Source of the DNA: Sphingomonas faeni
GTDB lineage: Bacteria; Pseudomonadota; Alphaproteobacteria; Sphingomonadales; Sphingomonadaceae
Length of the DNA stretch: 64,000 nt
Direction of reading: 5' to 3'
Assembly (NCBI RefSeq): GCF_024273235.1
Contig: NZ_JANBVH010000002.1
Location: 124,001-188,000 of the forward strand
The notes below the pieces were generated by a model. It saw only the letters and a list, made by a program, of their open reading frames with translations, searched no databases and had not been told where the DNA came from. Positions 43,370 to 52,223 of the stretch are shown here, piece after piece. Numbering within the stretch: position 1 is the first letter of the stretch; the number at the start of each line of letters is the position of its first letter. The position numbers and the translations under genes were made by a program.

Positions 43370-44211
43370 GCGCGCAGATATTGACCTTCACGTGCGAGGA
43401 CCGGGTCGGTATCGTCGCTGCGGTGACCGGCGAACTTGCGGCGGCGGGCGGGTTCATCCTCGACAGCCAGCAATATGCCGATCTGGAGACCGGGCGATTC
43501 TTCATGCGCGTCGTGTTCAGCGGGGCCGAGGACGGCGAGGCGGATTTGCGCGCCCGGCTCGGCAAGGTCGGTGAGACGTTTGCGCTCGACTGGTCGCTGG
43601 TTGCCGCGGATGCGCGGCCCCGGGTTTTGATCGCGGTATCCACGACGTCGCATTGCCTGAACGATCTACTGCATCGCTGGTCGACCGGAGCGCTGCCGAT
43701 CGAACCGGTCGGGGTGGTCTCGAACCACGAGACTCTCCGCGGGCTGACCGAGTGGCATGGGCTGCCGTTCCATCATCTTCCGGTCGATCCGGGCAACCGT
43801 GCCGCGCAGGAGGCGGCTTTGCTCGGCCTGTTCGAGACGAGCGGCGCGGACCTGCTGGTGCTCGCGCGGTATATGCAGGTGCTGAGCGCGGACCTGGTCG
43901 AGCGGCTGGCGGGGCGCTGCATCAACATTCACCATAGCTTCCTGCCGAGCTTCAAAGGTGCCAGGCCGTATCACCAGGCGCATGCGCGCGGCGTGAAACT
44001 GATCGGCGCCACCGCGCATTTCGTGACCAGCGACCTCGACGAGGGGCCGATCATCGAGCAGGCGGCCGAGCGCGTCGATCACCGCGCCACCGTGAGCGAT
44101 CTGATCGCGATCGGTCGCGACAGCGAGGCGCAGGTGCTCGCGCGCGCGGTGGGATGGATTGCCGAGCGGCGCGTGTTGTTGAACGGCAAGCGCACCGTGG
44201 TGTTTCGATAA
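43366..44211 (+). CDS. purU: Formyltetrahydrofolate deformylase
   Basis: Hydrolyses 10-formyltetrahydrofolate to tetrahydrofolate and formate; 281 residues, normal length. N-terminal ACT domain (about 5-80, TFTCEDRVGIVAAVTGEL), then the formyltransferase fold with the catalytic Asn/His in NIHHSFLPSFKGARPYHQA and Asp in SDLDEGPII. It overlaps the VOC gene by four bases. Its presence in a valine operon is unexpected: PurU usually balances one-carbon pools. It may link to serine hydroxymethyl or formyl load during branched-chain catabolism, or be carried along by operon structure. Confidence 0.92.
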   Translation: MSAQILTFTCEDRVGIVAAVTGELAAAGGFILDSQQYADLETGRFFMRVVFSGAEDGEADLRARLGKVGETFALDWSLVAADARPRVLIAVSTTSHCLNDLLHRWSTGALPIEPVGVVSNHETLRGLTEWHGLPFHHLPVDPGNRAAQEAALLGLFETSGADLLVLARYMQVLSADLVERLAGRCINIHHSFLPSFKGARPYHQAHARGVKLIGATAHFVTSDLDEGPIIEQAAERVDHRATVSDLIAIGRDSEAQVLARAVGWIAERRVLLNGKRTVVFR

Positions 44212-44266
44212 ACGAGAGGACATGAGCGGACGACCGGAACCTGCGCCGCTCGCTGAAGGACAGATG

Positions 44267-45409
44267 ATGAACCAGTTCGATTTGACCGACGACCAGCGCG
44301 AGATCCAGGAGCTGGCGCGCCGTTTTACCGCCGACCGGATCACGCCGCATGCAGCCGAGTGGGACGAGAAGCACATCTTTCCGCGCGAGACGATCAAGGC
44401 GGCGGCCGAGCTCGGCTTCGCGGCGATCTATGTCAGCGAGGAGAGCGGCGGGATCGCGCTCGGGCGGTTGGAAGCGGCGTTGATCATGGAGGCGATGTCG
44501 TACGGGTGTCCTTCGACGTCGGCGTTCATCAGCATCCATAATATGGCGGCGTGGATGATCGACCGGTTCGGGTCTGCGGCGGTGAAGGACAAGTATCTCC
44601 CCGATCTGGTGACGATGGACCGGCTGGCTAGCTATTGCCTGACCGAGCCGGGCTCGGGCTCGGATGCGGCGGCGCTTAAGACGCGCGCGGTGCGCGACGG
44701 CGACGACTGGATCGTGACGGGGTCTAAGCAGTTCATCTCCGGCGCGGGCGAGAACGAGGTGTATGTGACGATGGTCCGCACTGGGGAGGACGGGCCGAAG
44801 GGTATTTCGTGCCTGGTGATCGAGAAGGACATGCCGGGTGTGTCGTTCGGCGCGAACGAGAAGAAGCTCGGCTGGCATTCGCAGCCGACCCGGCAGGTGA
44901 TCTTCGATGGCGTCCGCGTGCCGGCGGCGAACATGGTCGGCGGCGAGGGCGAGGGGTTCCGGATCGCGATGATGGGGCTCGATGGCGGGCGGCTGAACAT
45001 CGGCGCGTGCTCGCTCGGGGGCGCGCAGCGGTGTCTCGACGAGGCGATTGCCTATACCCGCGACCGGAAACAGTTCGGCAAGCCGATCGCGGATTTCCAG
45101 AACACGCAGTTCATGCTGGCGGATATGGCGACCGAATTGGAAGCGGCGCGGGCGCTGCTGTACATGGCGGCGGCCAAGGTTACGGCGAACGCGCCCGACA
45201 AGACCAAGTTCGCGGCGATGGCGAAGCGGCTGGCGACGGATACGGGGTCTTCGGTGGTGGATCGCGCTTTGCAACTGCACGGCGGCTATGGGTATCTGCA
45301 GGATTACCCGATCGAACGCTTCTGGCGCGATCTGCGGGTGCATTCGATCCTGGAGGGGACCAACCAGGTGATGCGGATGATCGTCGGTCGCGAACTGACC
45401 CGGCAATGA
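44267..45409 (+). CDS. Isobutyryl-CoA dehydrogenase-like acyl-CoA dehydrogenase
   Basis: FAD-dependent dehydrogenase of 380 residues matching the isobutyryl/short-branched-chain type (ACAD8). CLTEPGSGSDAAALKTRA, KQFISGAGENEVYVTM, DRKQFGKPIADFQNTQFM, HGGYGYLQDYPIERFWRD and catalytic Glu in LEGTNQVMRMIVGREL are all present. The start at 44267 (MNQFDLTDD) has AAGGA six bases upstream; an ATG at 44222 also has a GAGG but only two bases away. In the run it would convert isobutyryl-CoA to methacrylyl-CoA. Confidence 0.9.
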   Translation: MNQFDLTDDQREIQELARRFTADRITPHAAEWDEKHIFPRETIKAAAELGFAAIYVSEESGGIALGRLEAALIMEAMSYGCPSTSAFISIHNMAAWMIDRFGSAAVKDKYLPDLVTMDRLASYCLTEPGSGSDAAALKTRAVRDGDDWIVTGSKQFISGAGENEVYVTMVRTGEDGPKGISCLVIEKDMPGVSFGANEKKLGWHSQPTRQVIFDGVRVPAANMVGGEGEGFRIAMMGLDGGRLNIGACSLGGAQRCLDEAIAYTRDRKQFGKPIADFQNTQFMLADMATELEAARALLYMAAAKVTANAPDKTKFAAMAKRLATDTGSSVVDRALQLHGGYGYLQDYPIERFWRDLRVHSILEGTNQVMRMIVGRELTRQ

Positions 45410-45431
45410 GTCCGCGTAGCTGGTATCTTGA

Positions 45432-45500
45432 TCTTCGCGCCTTTGCGCCTTCGCGTGAACAAGAAGGTTTTGATCACGCGAAGGCGCAAAGGCGCGAAGA
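45432..45500. repeat. Repeat family G (palindromic 69-bp)
   Basis: ttcgcgcctttgcgccttcg and cgaaggcgcaaaggcgcgaa are near-perfect inverted repeats around gtgaacaagaaggttttgatca. Sits between the isobutyryl-CoA dehydrogenase and hydrolase genes; a strong stem with potential to affect operon mRNA. Confidence 0.88.
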
Positions 45501-45523
45501 GGTTATGCAGTGGAGCAATCGTC

Positions 45524-46567
45524 GTGACCGGTAATCTGATCGTTCGGAGCGAAGGGCCTGTCGGCCGGATTCGGTTGAACCGCCCTAAGGCGCTGCACGC
45601 GCTGAACCTTGCGATGTGCGCGGGCGTGCTCGAAGCGCTCGAAACATGGCGGGGCGATCCGACGGTCGAGGCGATCGTGATCGATCATGCGGAGGGGCGT
45701 GGGTTCTGCGCGGGCGGGGACATCCGGATGCTTGCCGCGTCGGGCGCGACTGACGGCGTCGAGGCGCGCGCGTTTTTCCATGCCGAGTACCGGATGAACC
45801 ACCGGCTGTTCACCTATGCCAAGCCGATCGTCGCCTTCATGGACGGCATCACGATGGGCGGGGGTGTGGGGCTGGCGCTGCCTTGTCGGTTCCGGATCGC
45901 TAGCGAGAACACCAAGTTCGCGATGCCGGAGACGGGGATCGGGCTGTTTCCCGATGTCGGTGGTGGCTGGTATCTGTCGCGGCTGCCCGGGAGGATCGGG
46001 CAGTATCTGGCGCTGACCGGGCACCGGCTGGATGGCGCCGAGTGTCTCGCGCTGGGGCTGGCGACGCATTATTTGTCGAGTGACGCGGTGGAGACAGCGA
46101 AGACGCGGATCGGCGAGACGCCGCAGGATATTGCGGGGGTGCTGGACGCGTTGGCGATCTCGCCGTCCGACGCGAAGATTCTCGCGCGGAAGGACAACAT
46201 CGACCGGCTGTTTGCGTCGGACGTGCTGGAGGACATCTATGCTGCGCTCGAAGCCGATGGTGGCGAATGGCCTGCGCAGACGCTCGCGACGCTCAAAACC
46301 AAGTCGCCGCAGACGATGAAGGTGTCGTTGCGGCTGCTCCACGAGGGTGCGGCGATGGCGAGTTTCGCGGACGAGATGCGGCAGGAATATGCGGTCGGTG
46401 CGCATGTCGTGCAGCGGCATGATTTCATCGAGGGCGTGCGGGCGGTGATCGTCGACAAGGACAATGCGCCGCGCTGGGATCCGGCGACGCCCGAGGCTGT
46501 GACCGATCACGTGATCGACCAAATCTTTGCGCCGTTGCCTGAGGATGAGGCCTGGACGCCGGGCTGA
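45524..46567 (+). CDS. 3-hydroxyisobutyryl-CoA hydrolase (enoyl-CoA hydratase/isomerase family)
   Basis: A 347-residue crotonase-fold thioesterase acting in valine catabolism. AEGRGFCAGGDIRML builds the oxyanion hole, GITMGGGVGLALPCRFRIA and PETGIGLFPDVGGGWYLSRL match HIBCH-type proteins, including the Glu and Asp expected for hydrolysis. The C-terminal about 100 residues beyond the hydratase core fit HIBCH rather than enoyl-CoA hydratase. GTG start at 45524 with GGAG eight bases upstream; earlier readings enter repeat G. Confidence 0.88.
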   Translation: MTGNLIVRSEGPVGRIRLNRPKALHALNLAMCAGVLEALETWRGDPTVEAIVIDHAEGRGFCAGGDIRMLAASGATDGVEARAFFHAEYRMNHRLFTYAKPIVAFMDGITMGGGVGLALPCRFRIASENTKFAMPETGIGLFPDVGGGWYLSRLPGRIGQYLALTGHRLDGAECLALGLATHYLSSDAVETAKTRIGETPQDIAGVLDALAISPSDAKILARKDNIDRLFASDVLEDIYAALEADGGEWPAQTLATLKTKSPQTMKVSLRLLHEGAAMASFADEMRQEYAVGAHVVQRHDFIEGVRAVIVDKDNAPRWDPATPEAVTDHVIDQIFAPLPEDEAWTPG

Positions 46568-46578
46568 GTAAGAAACAC

Positions 46579-46642
46579 GTCACCCCAGCGAAAGCTGGGG
46601 TCTCCCGATAATGATGAGACCCCAGCTTTCGCTGGGGTGACG
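46579..46642. repeat. Repeat family B, copy 4 (short)
   Basis: Arms cgtcaccccagcgaaagctg and cagctttcgctggggtgacg around a centre about 18 bases long, shorter than in other copies. Within the catabolic run. Confidence 0.9.
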
Positions 46643-46660
46643 AAATTGGAAGGGTTTGGA

Positions 46661-47437
46661 ATGGCCGAGTACGAAACGATCCTCGTCGAGCAGCGCGGCG
46701 GCGTTACGCTCGTCACGCTGAACCGGCCTCAGGCGCTGAACGCGCTCAATTCGCAGGTGCTCGCCGACCTGATTGCCGCGTTTGCTGCGTTCGATGCGGA
46801 TGCGTCGCAGGGTTGTGCGGTGCTGACAGGTAGCGCGAAGGCGTTCGCGGCGGGGGCGGACATCAAGGAGATGCAGTCGCAGGGGTTCGCGGACATGTAC
46901 GCGAGCAACTTCTTCGCCGGCTGGGAGAATTTCACGCGGACGCGCAAACCCGTGATCGCGGCGGTCGCGGGCTATGCGCTCGGCGGCGGGTGCGAGTTGG
47001 CGATGATGTGCGACTTCATCCTCGCCGCGGATACCGCCAAGTTCGGCCAGCCGGAGATCAAGCTGGCGGTGTCGCCGGGGATGGGCGGATCGCAGCGGCT
47101 GACGCGCGCGGTCGGCAAGGCGAAGGCGATGGAGATGTGCCTGACCGGGCGGATGATGGACGCCGCCGAAGCCGAGCGCGCGGGGCTGGTATCGCGGATC
47201 GTGCCCGCGGACGATCTGGTCGAGGAGGCGGTGAAGACGGCGACCACGATCGCGGCGATGGCGCCGCTGGCGGTGCTGGCGAACAAGGAAATGGTCAACG
47301 CGGCGTTCGAGACGGGGCTTGCGATGGGCGTCCAGTTCGAGCGGCGGCTATTCCACGGGCTGTTCGGGACTGCGGACCAGAGCGAAGGGATGGCCGCGTT
47401 TGTGGAGAAGCGTGCCGGCAGCTGGACGGGGAAGTGA
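46661..47437 (+). CDS. Enoyl-CoA hydratase
   Basis: Hydrates 2-enoyl-CoA, here probably methacrylyl-CoA to 3-hydroxyisobutyryl-CoA; 258 residues, typical length. Oxyanion-hole segments [15 protein letters not shown] and [16 protein letters not shown], catalytic Glu in [20 protein letters not shown] and [15 protein letters not shown]. The ATG at 46661 follows GGAAGGG. The repeat B4 lies just before it. Broad-specificity crotonase is also possible because many FadB1-type hydratases look alike. Confidence 0.92.
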   Translation: MAEYETILVEQRGGVTLVTLNRPQALNALNSQVLADLIAAFAAFDADASQGCAVLTGSAKAFAAGADIKEMQSQGFADMYASNFFAGWENFTRTRKPVIAAVAGYALGGGCELAMMCDFILAADTAKFGQPEIKLAVSPGMGGSQRLTRAVGKAKAMEMCLTGRMMDAAEAERAGLVSRIVPADDLVEEAVKTATTIAAMAPLAVLANKEMVNAAFETGLAMGVQFERRLFHGLFGTADQSEGMAAFVEKRAGSWTGK

Positions 47438-47460
47438 CCCGATAAGCGTCCGTATCAACC

Positions 47461-47546
47461 CCGTCACCCCAGCGAAGGCTGGGGTCTCCCCGTTGGCGGC
47501 CGAAGCGCCAGCCCCATAAAGATCCCAGCTTTCGCTGGGATGACGA
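47461..47546. repeat. Repeat family B, copy 5
   Basis: Arms ccgtcaccccagcgaaggct and agctttcgctgggatgacga with one arm mismatch (gaaggct for gaaagct); 19 bases before the mmsB start codon. Confidence 0.9.
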
Positions 47547-47565
47547 TCGTTAAAGAGGATAAGCA

Positions 47566-48441
47566 ATGGCACGGATCGCATTCATCGGCCTCGGCAACAT
47601 GGGCGGCGGCATGGCGGCGAACCTCGCCAAGAAGGGCCACGACGTTCGCGCGTTCGATCTGAGCGCCGACGCTCTCGACAAGGCCAAGGCCGCGGGGTGC
47701 CTGCCGGTCGCGTCCGCTGCCGAGGCCGCCGACGGTGCCGAGGCGATCGTGACGATGCTCCCCGCCGGCAAGCATGTCGCCGAGGTCTATGACGCGCTGT
47801 TTGCGGTCGCGTCGCCGTCCGCGATCCTGATCGACTGCTCGACGATCGACGTTGCCACCGCGAAACAGGTCGCCGAGGCTGCGCAGGCCAAGGGGCTCGC
47901 CGCGGTCGATGCACCAGTCTCGGGCGGGATCGGCGCGGCCAATGCAGGCACGCTCACCTTCATGGTCGGCGGTTCGGCCGAGGCGTTCGAGCGGGCCCAG
48001 CCCATCCTCGCGGACATGGGCAAGGCCGTCATCCACGCCGGCGCGAACGGTGCGGGACAGGCGGCGAAGATCTGCAACAACATGATCCTCGGCGCGACGA
48101 TGATCGCGACCTGCGAGGCGTTCGTGCTGGCGGAGAAGCTGGGCCTCGATGCGCAGGCGTTCTACGACATCGCCAGCGTGTCGTCGGGCCAGAGCTGGTC
48201 AATGACGACGTATGCGCCGCTGCCGGGGATCGGTCCCGATACGCCCGCCGATCATGACTATCAGGGCGGGTTCGCGGCGGCGCTGATGCTGAAAGACCTG
48301 CGGCTGGCGATGGCGGCGGCGAAGGATGTCGGCGCGGACACCCCGATGGGCGCGAAGGCCGCCGAGCGCTACGAGGCGTTCGCCGAGGCCGGGCAGGGGG
48401 GCCTCGATTTCTCGGCAATCATCCGTACCCTCAAAGACTGA
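47566..48441 (+). CDS. mmsB: 3-hydroxyisobutyrate dehydrogenase
   Basis: Oxidises 3-hydroxyisobutyrate to methylmalonate semialdehyde with NAD; 291 residues. Rossmann motif IGLGNMGGGMAANL at about 6-19, substrate-binding DAPVSGGIGAANAGTL with Ser/Gly, and catalytic Lys in GQAAKICNNMILG. GAGG lies seven bases before the ATG. Last gene of the valine run; together with mmsA, hydratase, hydrolase and dehydrogenase it completes isobutyryl-CoA to propionyl-CoA, missing only the initial 2-oxo acid dehydrogenase. Confidence 0.95.
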   Translation: MARIAFIGLGNMGGGMAANLAKKGHDVRAFDLSADALDKAKAAGCLPVASAAEAADGAEAIVTMLPAGKHVAEVYDALFAVASPSAILIDCSTIDVATAKQVAEAAQAKGLAAVDAPVSGGIGAANAGTLTFMVGGSAEAFERAQPILADMGKAVIHAGANGAGQAAKICNNMILGATMIATCEAFVLAEKLGLDAQAFYDIASVSSGQSWSMTTYAPLPGIGPDTPADHDYQGGFAAALMLKDLRLAMAAAKDVGADTPMGAKAAERYEAFAEAGQGGLDFSAIIRTLKD

Positions 48442-48444
48442 GCT

Positions 48445-48843
48445 TCAGAGGAAGCGGATCAGCATCAGCAGCAGGCCGAGGATCGACGCCATCCAGCACA
48501 GGCTGCGGACATATTTGATCCCGAACAGGTATAGCGGGATGTACGCGATCCGCGCGCCGAACCAGAGCCACGCGCCGATCGCACCGATCCCGCCGGTCCG
48601 ATCGGTGACGGCCAGCCCTAGAGCGAGCGCGACGAAGACCGGATAGGTTTCCTGGAAATTCTTCAGCGCACGTTCGGCGCGGCCCGCCACAGGGCCCAAT
48701 GGCTTCTGCTCGCCGTCGCGCGCGCCGGCGTTCCAATCGAGCCCGCGGTCGCGCGTCGCGGTCTGGCCCTGGATCATGACGTACGCGAGCAGCAGGACCG
48801 TCGACCAGCCGAGCAGCAGTAATTCCGTAGGCAGGTGCATCAT
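48445..48843 (-). CDS. MAPEG-family membrane protein
   Basis: A 132-residue protein with about four hydrophobic helices: LLLLGWSTVLLLAYVMIQG, FVALALGLAVTDRTGGIG, WLWFGARIAYIPLYLFG, SILGLLLMLIRFL. NFQETYPVFVALALGLA and FGARIAYIPLY match the MAPEG family, whose members include membrane glutathione S-transferases and leukotriene enzymes; activity in bacteria is mostly unknown. GGAG lies seven bases before the first ATG. Convergent with mmsB, three bases apart. Confidence 0.85.
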   Translation of the reverse strand: MMHLPTELLLLGWSTVLLLAYVMIQGQTATRDRGLDWNAGARDGEQKPLGPVAGRAERALKNFQETYPVFVALALGLAVTDRTGGIGAIGAWLWFGARIAYIPLYLFGIKYVRSLCWMASILGLLLMLIRFL

Positions 48844-48880
48844 GACCGATCTCCGCTAGCGTCGCGGATGTCGAACGCCG

Positions 48881-49102
48881 CTAGTGCGCCGATGTTGCGA
48901 CCTGAATCTGCGGATTGGCAAGCGATTGGCGGGCGTCGTGCGCTTGGTGGAACGCGCGGTCGGCGTCGTCGATCGCCCCGAGCAGCGCGCCGAAGCACGG
49001 CACTTCGTCGATCGGATAGACGCGCGACAGATCGTGGCCGAGCGCGAAGACGTCGCGCTGCGTAAGGAGCCCGATCGCGACGATACGGTCTTGGTCGGAC
49101 AT
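48881..49102 (-). CDS. Small hypothetical protein
   Basis: A 73-residue acidic soluble protein, MSDQDRIVAIGLLTQRDVFA then LGHDLSRVYPIDEVPCFGAL. I recognise no family. Real-gene support: a GGAG six bases before the ATG and a codon third-position bias like its neighbours. It has no membrane segment; the C-terminal half is predicted helical with Ala, Asp, Gln and His. It lies upstream of the MAPEG gene on the same strand with 37 bases between, so may be cotranscribed with it. Confidence 0.55.
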   Translation of the reverse strand: MSDQDRIVAIGLLTQRDVFALGHDLSRVYPIDEVPCFGALLGAIDDADRAFHQAHDARQSLANPQIQVATSAH

Positions 49103-49187
49103 GTTAGGCTCCCGTAGTATAATTTATGTTAACGCACCTTGAACGTTAACGGTACCGGCCGATCTGCAAAACAGGTCCAGTGGAGCC

Positions 49188-50561
49188 TCAACCGAGCCCA
49201 AGTCGCTCGCGCGCCTGCCAACGGGCGATCATCAGTACCGAAACCACCGCCAAGCCGGCTGCCAGCCCGGTCCAGATGCCGACTCCGCCCCAGCCGCGCC
49301 CGAAGGCGAGCCAGGCGCCGACGCCGATACCGATCCCCCAATAGCCGATCGCCGCGAATATCATCGGCACCTTGGTATCGCCCAGCCCGCGCAACATGCC
49401 CGCGCCGATCACCTGCGCGCCGTCGACCACCTGGAAGATCGCGGCCACCGCGAGCAGCGAGATCGCCAGTGCCACGACCGGCGCATTGGCCGGCGCATCG
49501 ACGTCGAGGATGATGCCGATCAGCAACTGCGGGGCGAGCACGAGCAATGCGGCGGTCAAAACCATGAATCCTTCGCCGATCGCGAACGCGGCCCAGCCCG
49601 CGCGGCCGATCCCGGCGCGGTCGCCGCGTCCGGAGGCGAGCCCGACGCGGACGGTCGCGGCCTGGGCGATGCCGAGCGGGACCATGAAGGTGACGCTGGC
49701 GATCTGGATCGCGATCGCGTGCGCGGCCAGCGGCACGGTGCCGAGCAGCCCCATCAGGAACACTGCGGCGATGAACACGGTGGATTCGAACCCGAGCGTG
49801 ATCGCGATCGGCAGTCCCAGCGTCCACACCGCGCGGTATCGCGGCCAGTCGGCGCGCCAGAACCGGCCGAGCAGGCGATAGCGGCGGAACGGCCTTGCGC
49901 AGACGATGACGGCGGCCATCGCGACGAAGCTGAGGCCGTTGGCGATGCTGCTCGCCATGCCCGAGCCGAGCAGGCCGAGCGCGGGCAGGCCGGCATGACC
50001 GAAGATCAGCAGCCAGTTGAGGCCGGCGTTGACGACCAAGAGTCCGACCATCACCACCAGCGACCAGCCCGGCCGTTCGAGCGCGGCGACGAACGCGCGC
50101 AGGACCAGGAACGCGAGGCTCGGCAGCATGCCCCACATCACCGCACGGACGAACCGCGCCGCGTCGTGCGCGAGCAGCGGGTCCTGGTCGAGCAGGTGGA
50201 CGAGGATCGCCTCGGCATTCCACAGGATGATCCAGGACGGGAGGCAGAGCGTGGCGGCGACCCAGATCGTCTGGCGCACGGTCCGCCGGATATCGCGCAC
50301 CGCATGCGGCCGCGCACCCCGCTCGCGCGCGATCATCGGCACGGCGGCGGTGGTGAGGCCCATGCCGAAGACGAGGAACACGAGGTAGAGGTTCAGCCCC
50401 AGCGTCGCCGCCGCCAGCGTGTCGGGCCCGAGCCGTCCCAGCATCGCCACGTCGGTCGCGCCAACCAGCGCCTGGGCGAGGTTGGTCGCGACGAGCGGCC
50501 AGGCGAGCTTCAGCGTGGCGGCGAATTCGGTGCGCCAGGGACTGGGCGGGGTGGACGTCAT
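49188..50561 (-). CDS. MATE-family multidrug/metabolite exporter
   Basis: A 457-residue transporter with 12 hydrophobic segments in two homologous halves; LAWPLVATNLAQALVGATDV near the N-terminus and the matching LGLPIAITLGFESTVFIAAV in the second half are typical. It likely couples drug or metabolite export to H+ or Na+ entry, NorM-like. Single gene; no TetR or MarR regulator adjacent. A family F repeat lies upstream of its start region. Confidence 0.9.
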   Translation of the reverse strand: MTSTPPSPWRTEFAATLKLAWPLVATNLAQALVGATDVAMLGRLGPDTLAAATLGLNLYLVFLVFGMGLTTAAVPMIARERGARPHAVRDIRRTVRQTIWVAATLCLPSWIILWNAEAILVHLLDQDPLLAHDAARFVRAVMWGMLPSLAFLVLRAFVAALERPGWSLVVMVGLLVVNAGLNWLLIFGHAGLPALGLLGSGMASSIANGLSFVAMAAVIVCARPFRRYRLLGRFWRADWPRYRAVWTLGLPIAITLGFESTVFIAAVFLMGLLGTVPLAAHAIAIQIASVTFMVPLGIAQAATVRVGLASGRGDRAGIGRAGWAAFAIGEGFMVLTAALLVLAPQLLIGIILDVDAPANAPVVALAISLLAVAAIFQVVDGAQVIGAGMLRGLGDTKVPMIFAAIGYWGIGIGVGAWLAFGRGWGGVGIWTGLAAGLAVVSVLMIARWQARERLGLG

Positions 50562-50635
50562 GCGCTGGCTTTAGCCGGGTTCGACGGCTTGTCGATCATC
50601 GCGAGGGGACGCTACGTAGCTGTCGGAGCAACCAA

Positions 50636-50761
50636 TCCTCCCCCGCAAGGGGGAGGTGGCGCCGAAGGCGAAGGAGGGGGAGGACACGAAACAGAGGTCT
50701 CCCTTACCGCCCCCTCCGTCTGGCAAGCGCCAGCCACCTCCCCCTGGCGGGGGAGGATCGA
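50636..50761. repeat. Repeat family F, copy 2 (inverted relative to copy 1)
   Basis: 126 bp. The reverse complement of copy 1 aligns along the whole unit, including the non-palindromic centre (gaacagaggtttccctt in copy 1 against aaacagaggtctccctt here). Confidence 0.92.
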
Positions 50762-50844
50762 TGCGGAGCGACTTTGCTTGCTGAAGCGCGGACGGTTGGA
50801 TTGACGAGCGACCGACCCATCGAAAGCCGCGCCGCTCCCAAACT

Positions 50845-50930
50845 CCGTCATCCCAGCGAAAGCTGGGACATTATTACGGGGCGTGGGTCATCTGCCTCGT
50901 GGGATACCCCAGCTTTCGCTGGGGCGACGG
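50845..50930. repeat. Repeat family B, copy 6
   Basis: Arms cgtcatcccagcgaaagctg and cccagctttcgctggggcga with slight arm mismatches; lies between the MATE gene start side and the esterase end. Confidence 0.88.
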
Positions 50931-51016
50931 TTGTTTCGGTCAACTGCACAGACACGGCCGACAGCGCCGTTTCAAAGATGGCAGTGACTACCTCGGCATC
51001 GCAGCCACCCCCGCAT

Positions 51017-52153
51017 CTACCGCATCAATCCGGCAGCGCGGAGGGCGTTCTCGATCGTCGCCTGAATACCAACGGGTGCCTTAGCGCGAGGCTTGGACGC
51101 AGGTTTCGGCGAAACCGGGATCGCGATCTTCGCGACCCGTTCGACCGGCGCCGGCTTGGCCACCGTTTCCGCCTTAGCCGCCGTCTCCGCCTTCGCCGCC
51201 GCGACCAGCCCCCAAGACCTTGCGATCACCGCCGTGCTCGAAATCCCGACATCGAGCATGAACGGCCCCGCGGCCCCCAGCCGGTCGCCGCGCAATGGGT
51301 CGATCGGCGTTCCGTGGCCCATGCCCGGCACGGTCCAGTCCTCGACGACGTCGCGTCCCTGCGCATCCGACCAGATCCGGTGGACCGAGGTTCCTAACCG
51401 CTCCGTGCGCACCGCGCTCGCGTCGACGCCGTGGATGCCGCGCCATTGCCGTGCGATCGTGTCCGCATTCGCCACGCTGACCGTCGCGTCCGCGCCGCCG
51501 TGCCAGATCGCCAGCGTCGGCCAGCGTCCGTCATGCCCGCGCGAGCCGCTGCGGACGGCGTCGACCAGTGCGGTGTCGCTGGTGTCGCCGTGCCCGCGCA
51601 TCCGGTCGAGCGCCTGCGACACGCCGGTCGCGGTGCCGTAGGCGAGGCCGCCGATCACCGCGCCGCCCGCGAACAGGTCCGGTCGGGTCGCCAGCATCGC
51701 CATCGTCATTGCGCCGCCCGCCGACAGCCCGGTGACGTAAACGCGGCTGCGATCGAGATCGTGGCGGGCGATCATCGTCTCGGTCATCTGCGCGATCGAT
51801 TCCGCCTCGCCGCCGGCTTGCGCGGTGTCCTCGGACGCGAACCAGTTGAAGCAGCGATTGGGATTGTTCGCGCGCGTCTGCTCGGGAAACAGCAGCGCGA
51901 AACCGGCACGATCCGCGAGCTTCGACCAGCCCGACCCGTTGTCGTAGCTCGCTGCGGTCTGCGTGCAGCCGTGCAGGACGACGACCAGAGCCGCGCCCGG
52001 TGACAAGTCCTTGGGCACGTAGCTGTAGCCGAGCAGAGCGCCCGGATTGGTCCCGAACTCGGTCAGCGACGCCAGGCGGCTCGGCGCGGTGTCGCGCGGC
52101 GTCGGGGCCCCGGCACGCGCCATGCGGGCGATGGTATCGGCGATGTTTCTCAC
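51017..52153 (-). CDS. PHB-depolymerase-like esterase (LpqC type)
   Basis: A 378-residue alpha/beta hydrolase. Oxyanion region VVVLHGCTQTAASYDNGSGW, conserved FPEQTRANNPNRCFNWF, nucleophile elbow VTGLSAGGAM, and the C-terminal His in PGMGHGTPID define the short-chain PHB depolymerase/feruloyl-esterase group. No signal peptide is seen, which fits an intracellular enzyme. The last about 65 residues are an Ala/Lys/Pro tail (TAAKAETVAKPAPVERVAK) ending in a short helix. GTG start; AAAGG ten bases upstream. A 17-bp palindrome of PhaR-operator type lies about 71 bases upstream, consistent with a role in polyhydroxyalkanoate turnover. Confidence 0.82.
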   Translation of the reverse strand: MRNIADTIARMARAGAPTPRDTAPSRLASLTEFGTNPGALLGYSYVPKDLSPGAALVVVLHGCTQTAASYDNGSGWSKLADRAGFALLFPEQTRANNPNRCFNWFASEDTAQAGGEAESIAQMTETMIARHDLDRSRVYVTGLSAGGAMTMAMLATRPDLFAGGAVIGGLAYGTATGVSQALDRMRGHGDTSDTALVDAVRSGSRGHDGRWPTLAIWHGGADATVSVANADTIARQWRGIHGVDASAVRTERLGTSVHRIWSDAQGRDVVEDWTVPGMGHGTPIDPLRGDRLGAAGPFMLDVGISSTAVIARSWGLVAAAKAETAAKAETVAKPAPVERVAKIAIPVSPKPASKPRAKAPVGIQATIENALRAAGLMR

Positions 52154-52223
52154 GTGAATCGAGCCTTTCGTCGCAGGCGTACTCAGCCGCGATCTTATCT
52201 CAACGTCGCATGTACATCATTTG

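Noticed and set aside
46661-47437. 3-hydroxyisobutyryl-CoA hydrolase duplicate
   Set aside because: 258 residues with the standard hydratase Glu pattern and no long C-terminal extension; it is a hydratase, while the gene at 45524 is the hydrolase.
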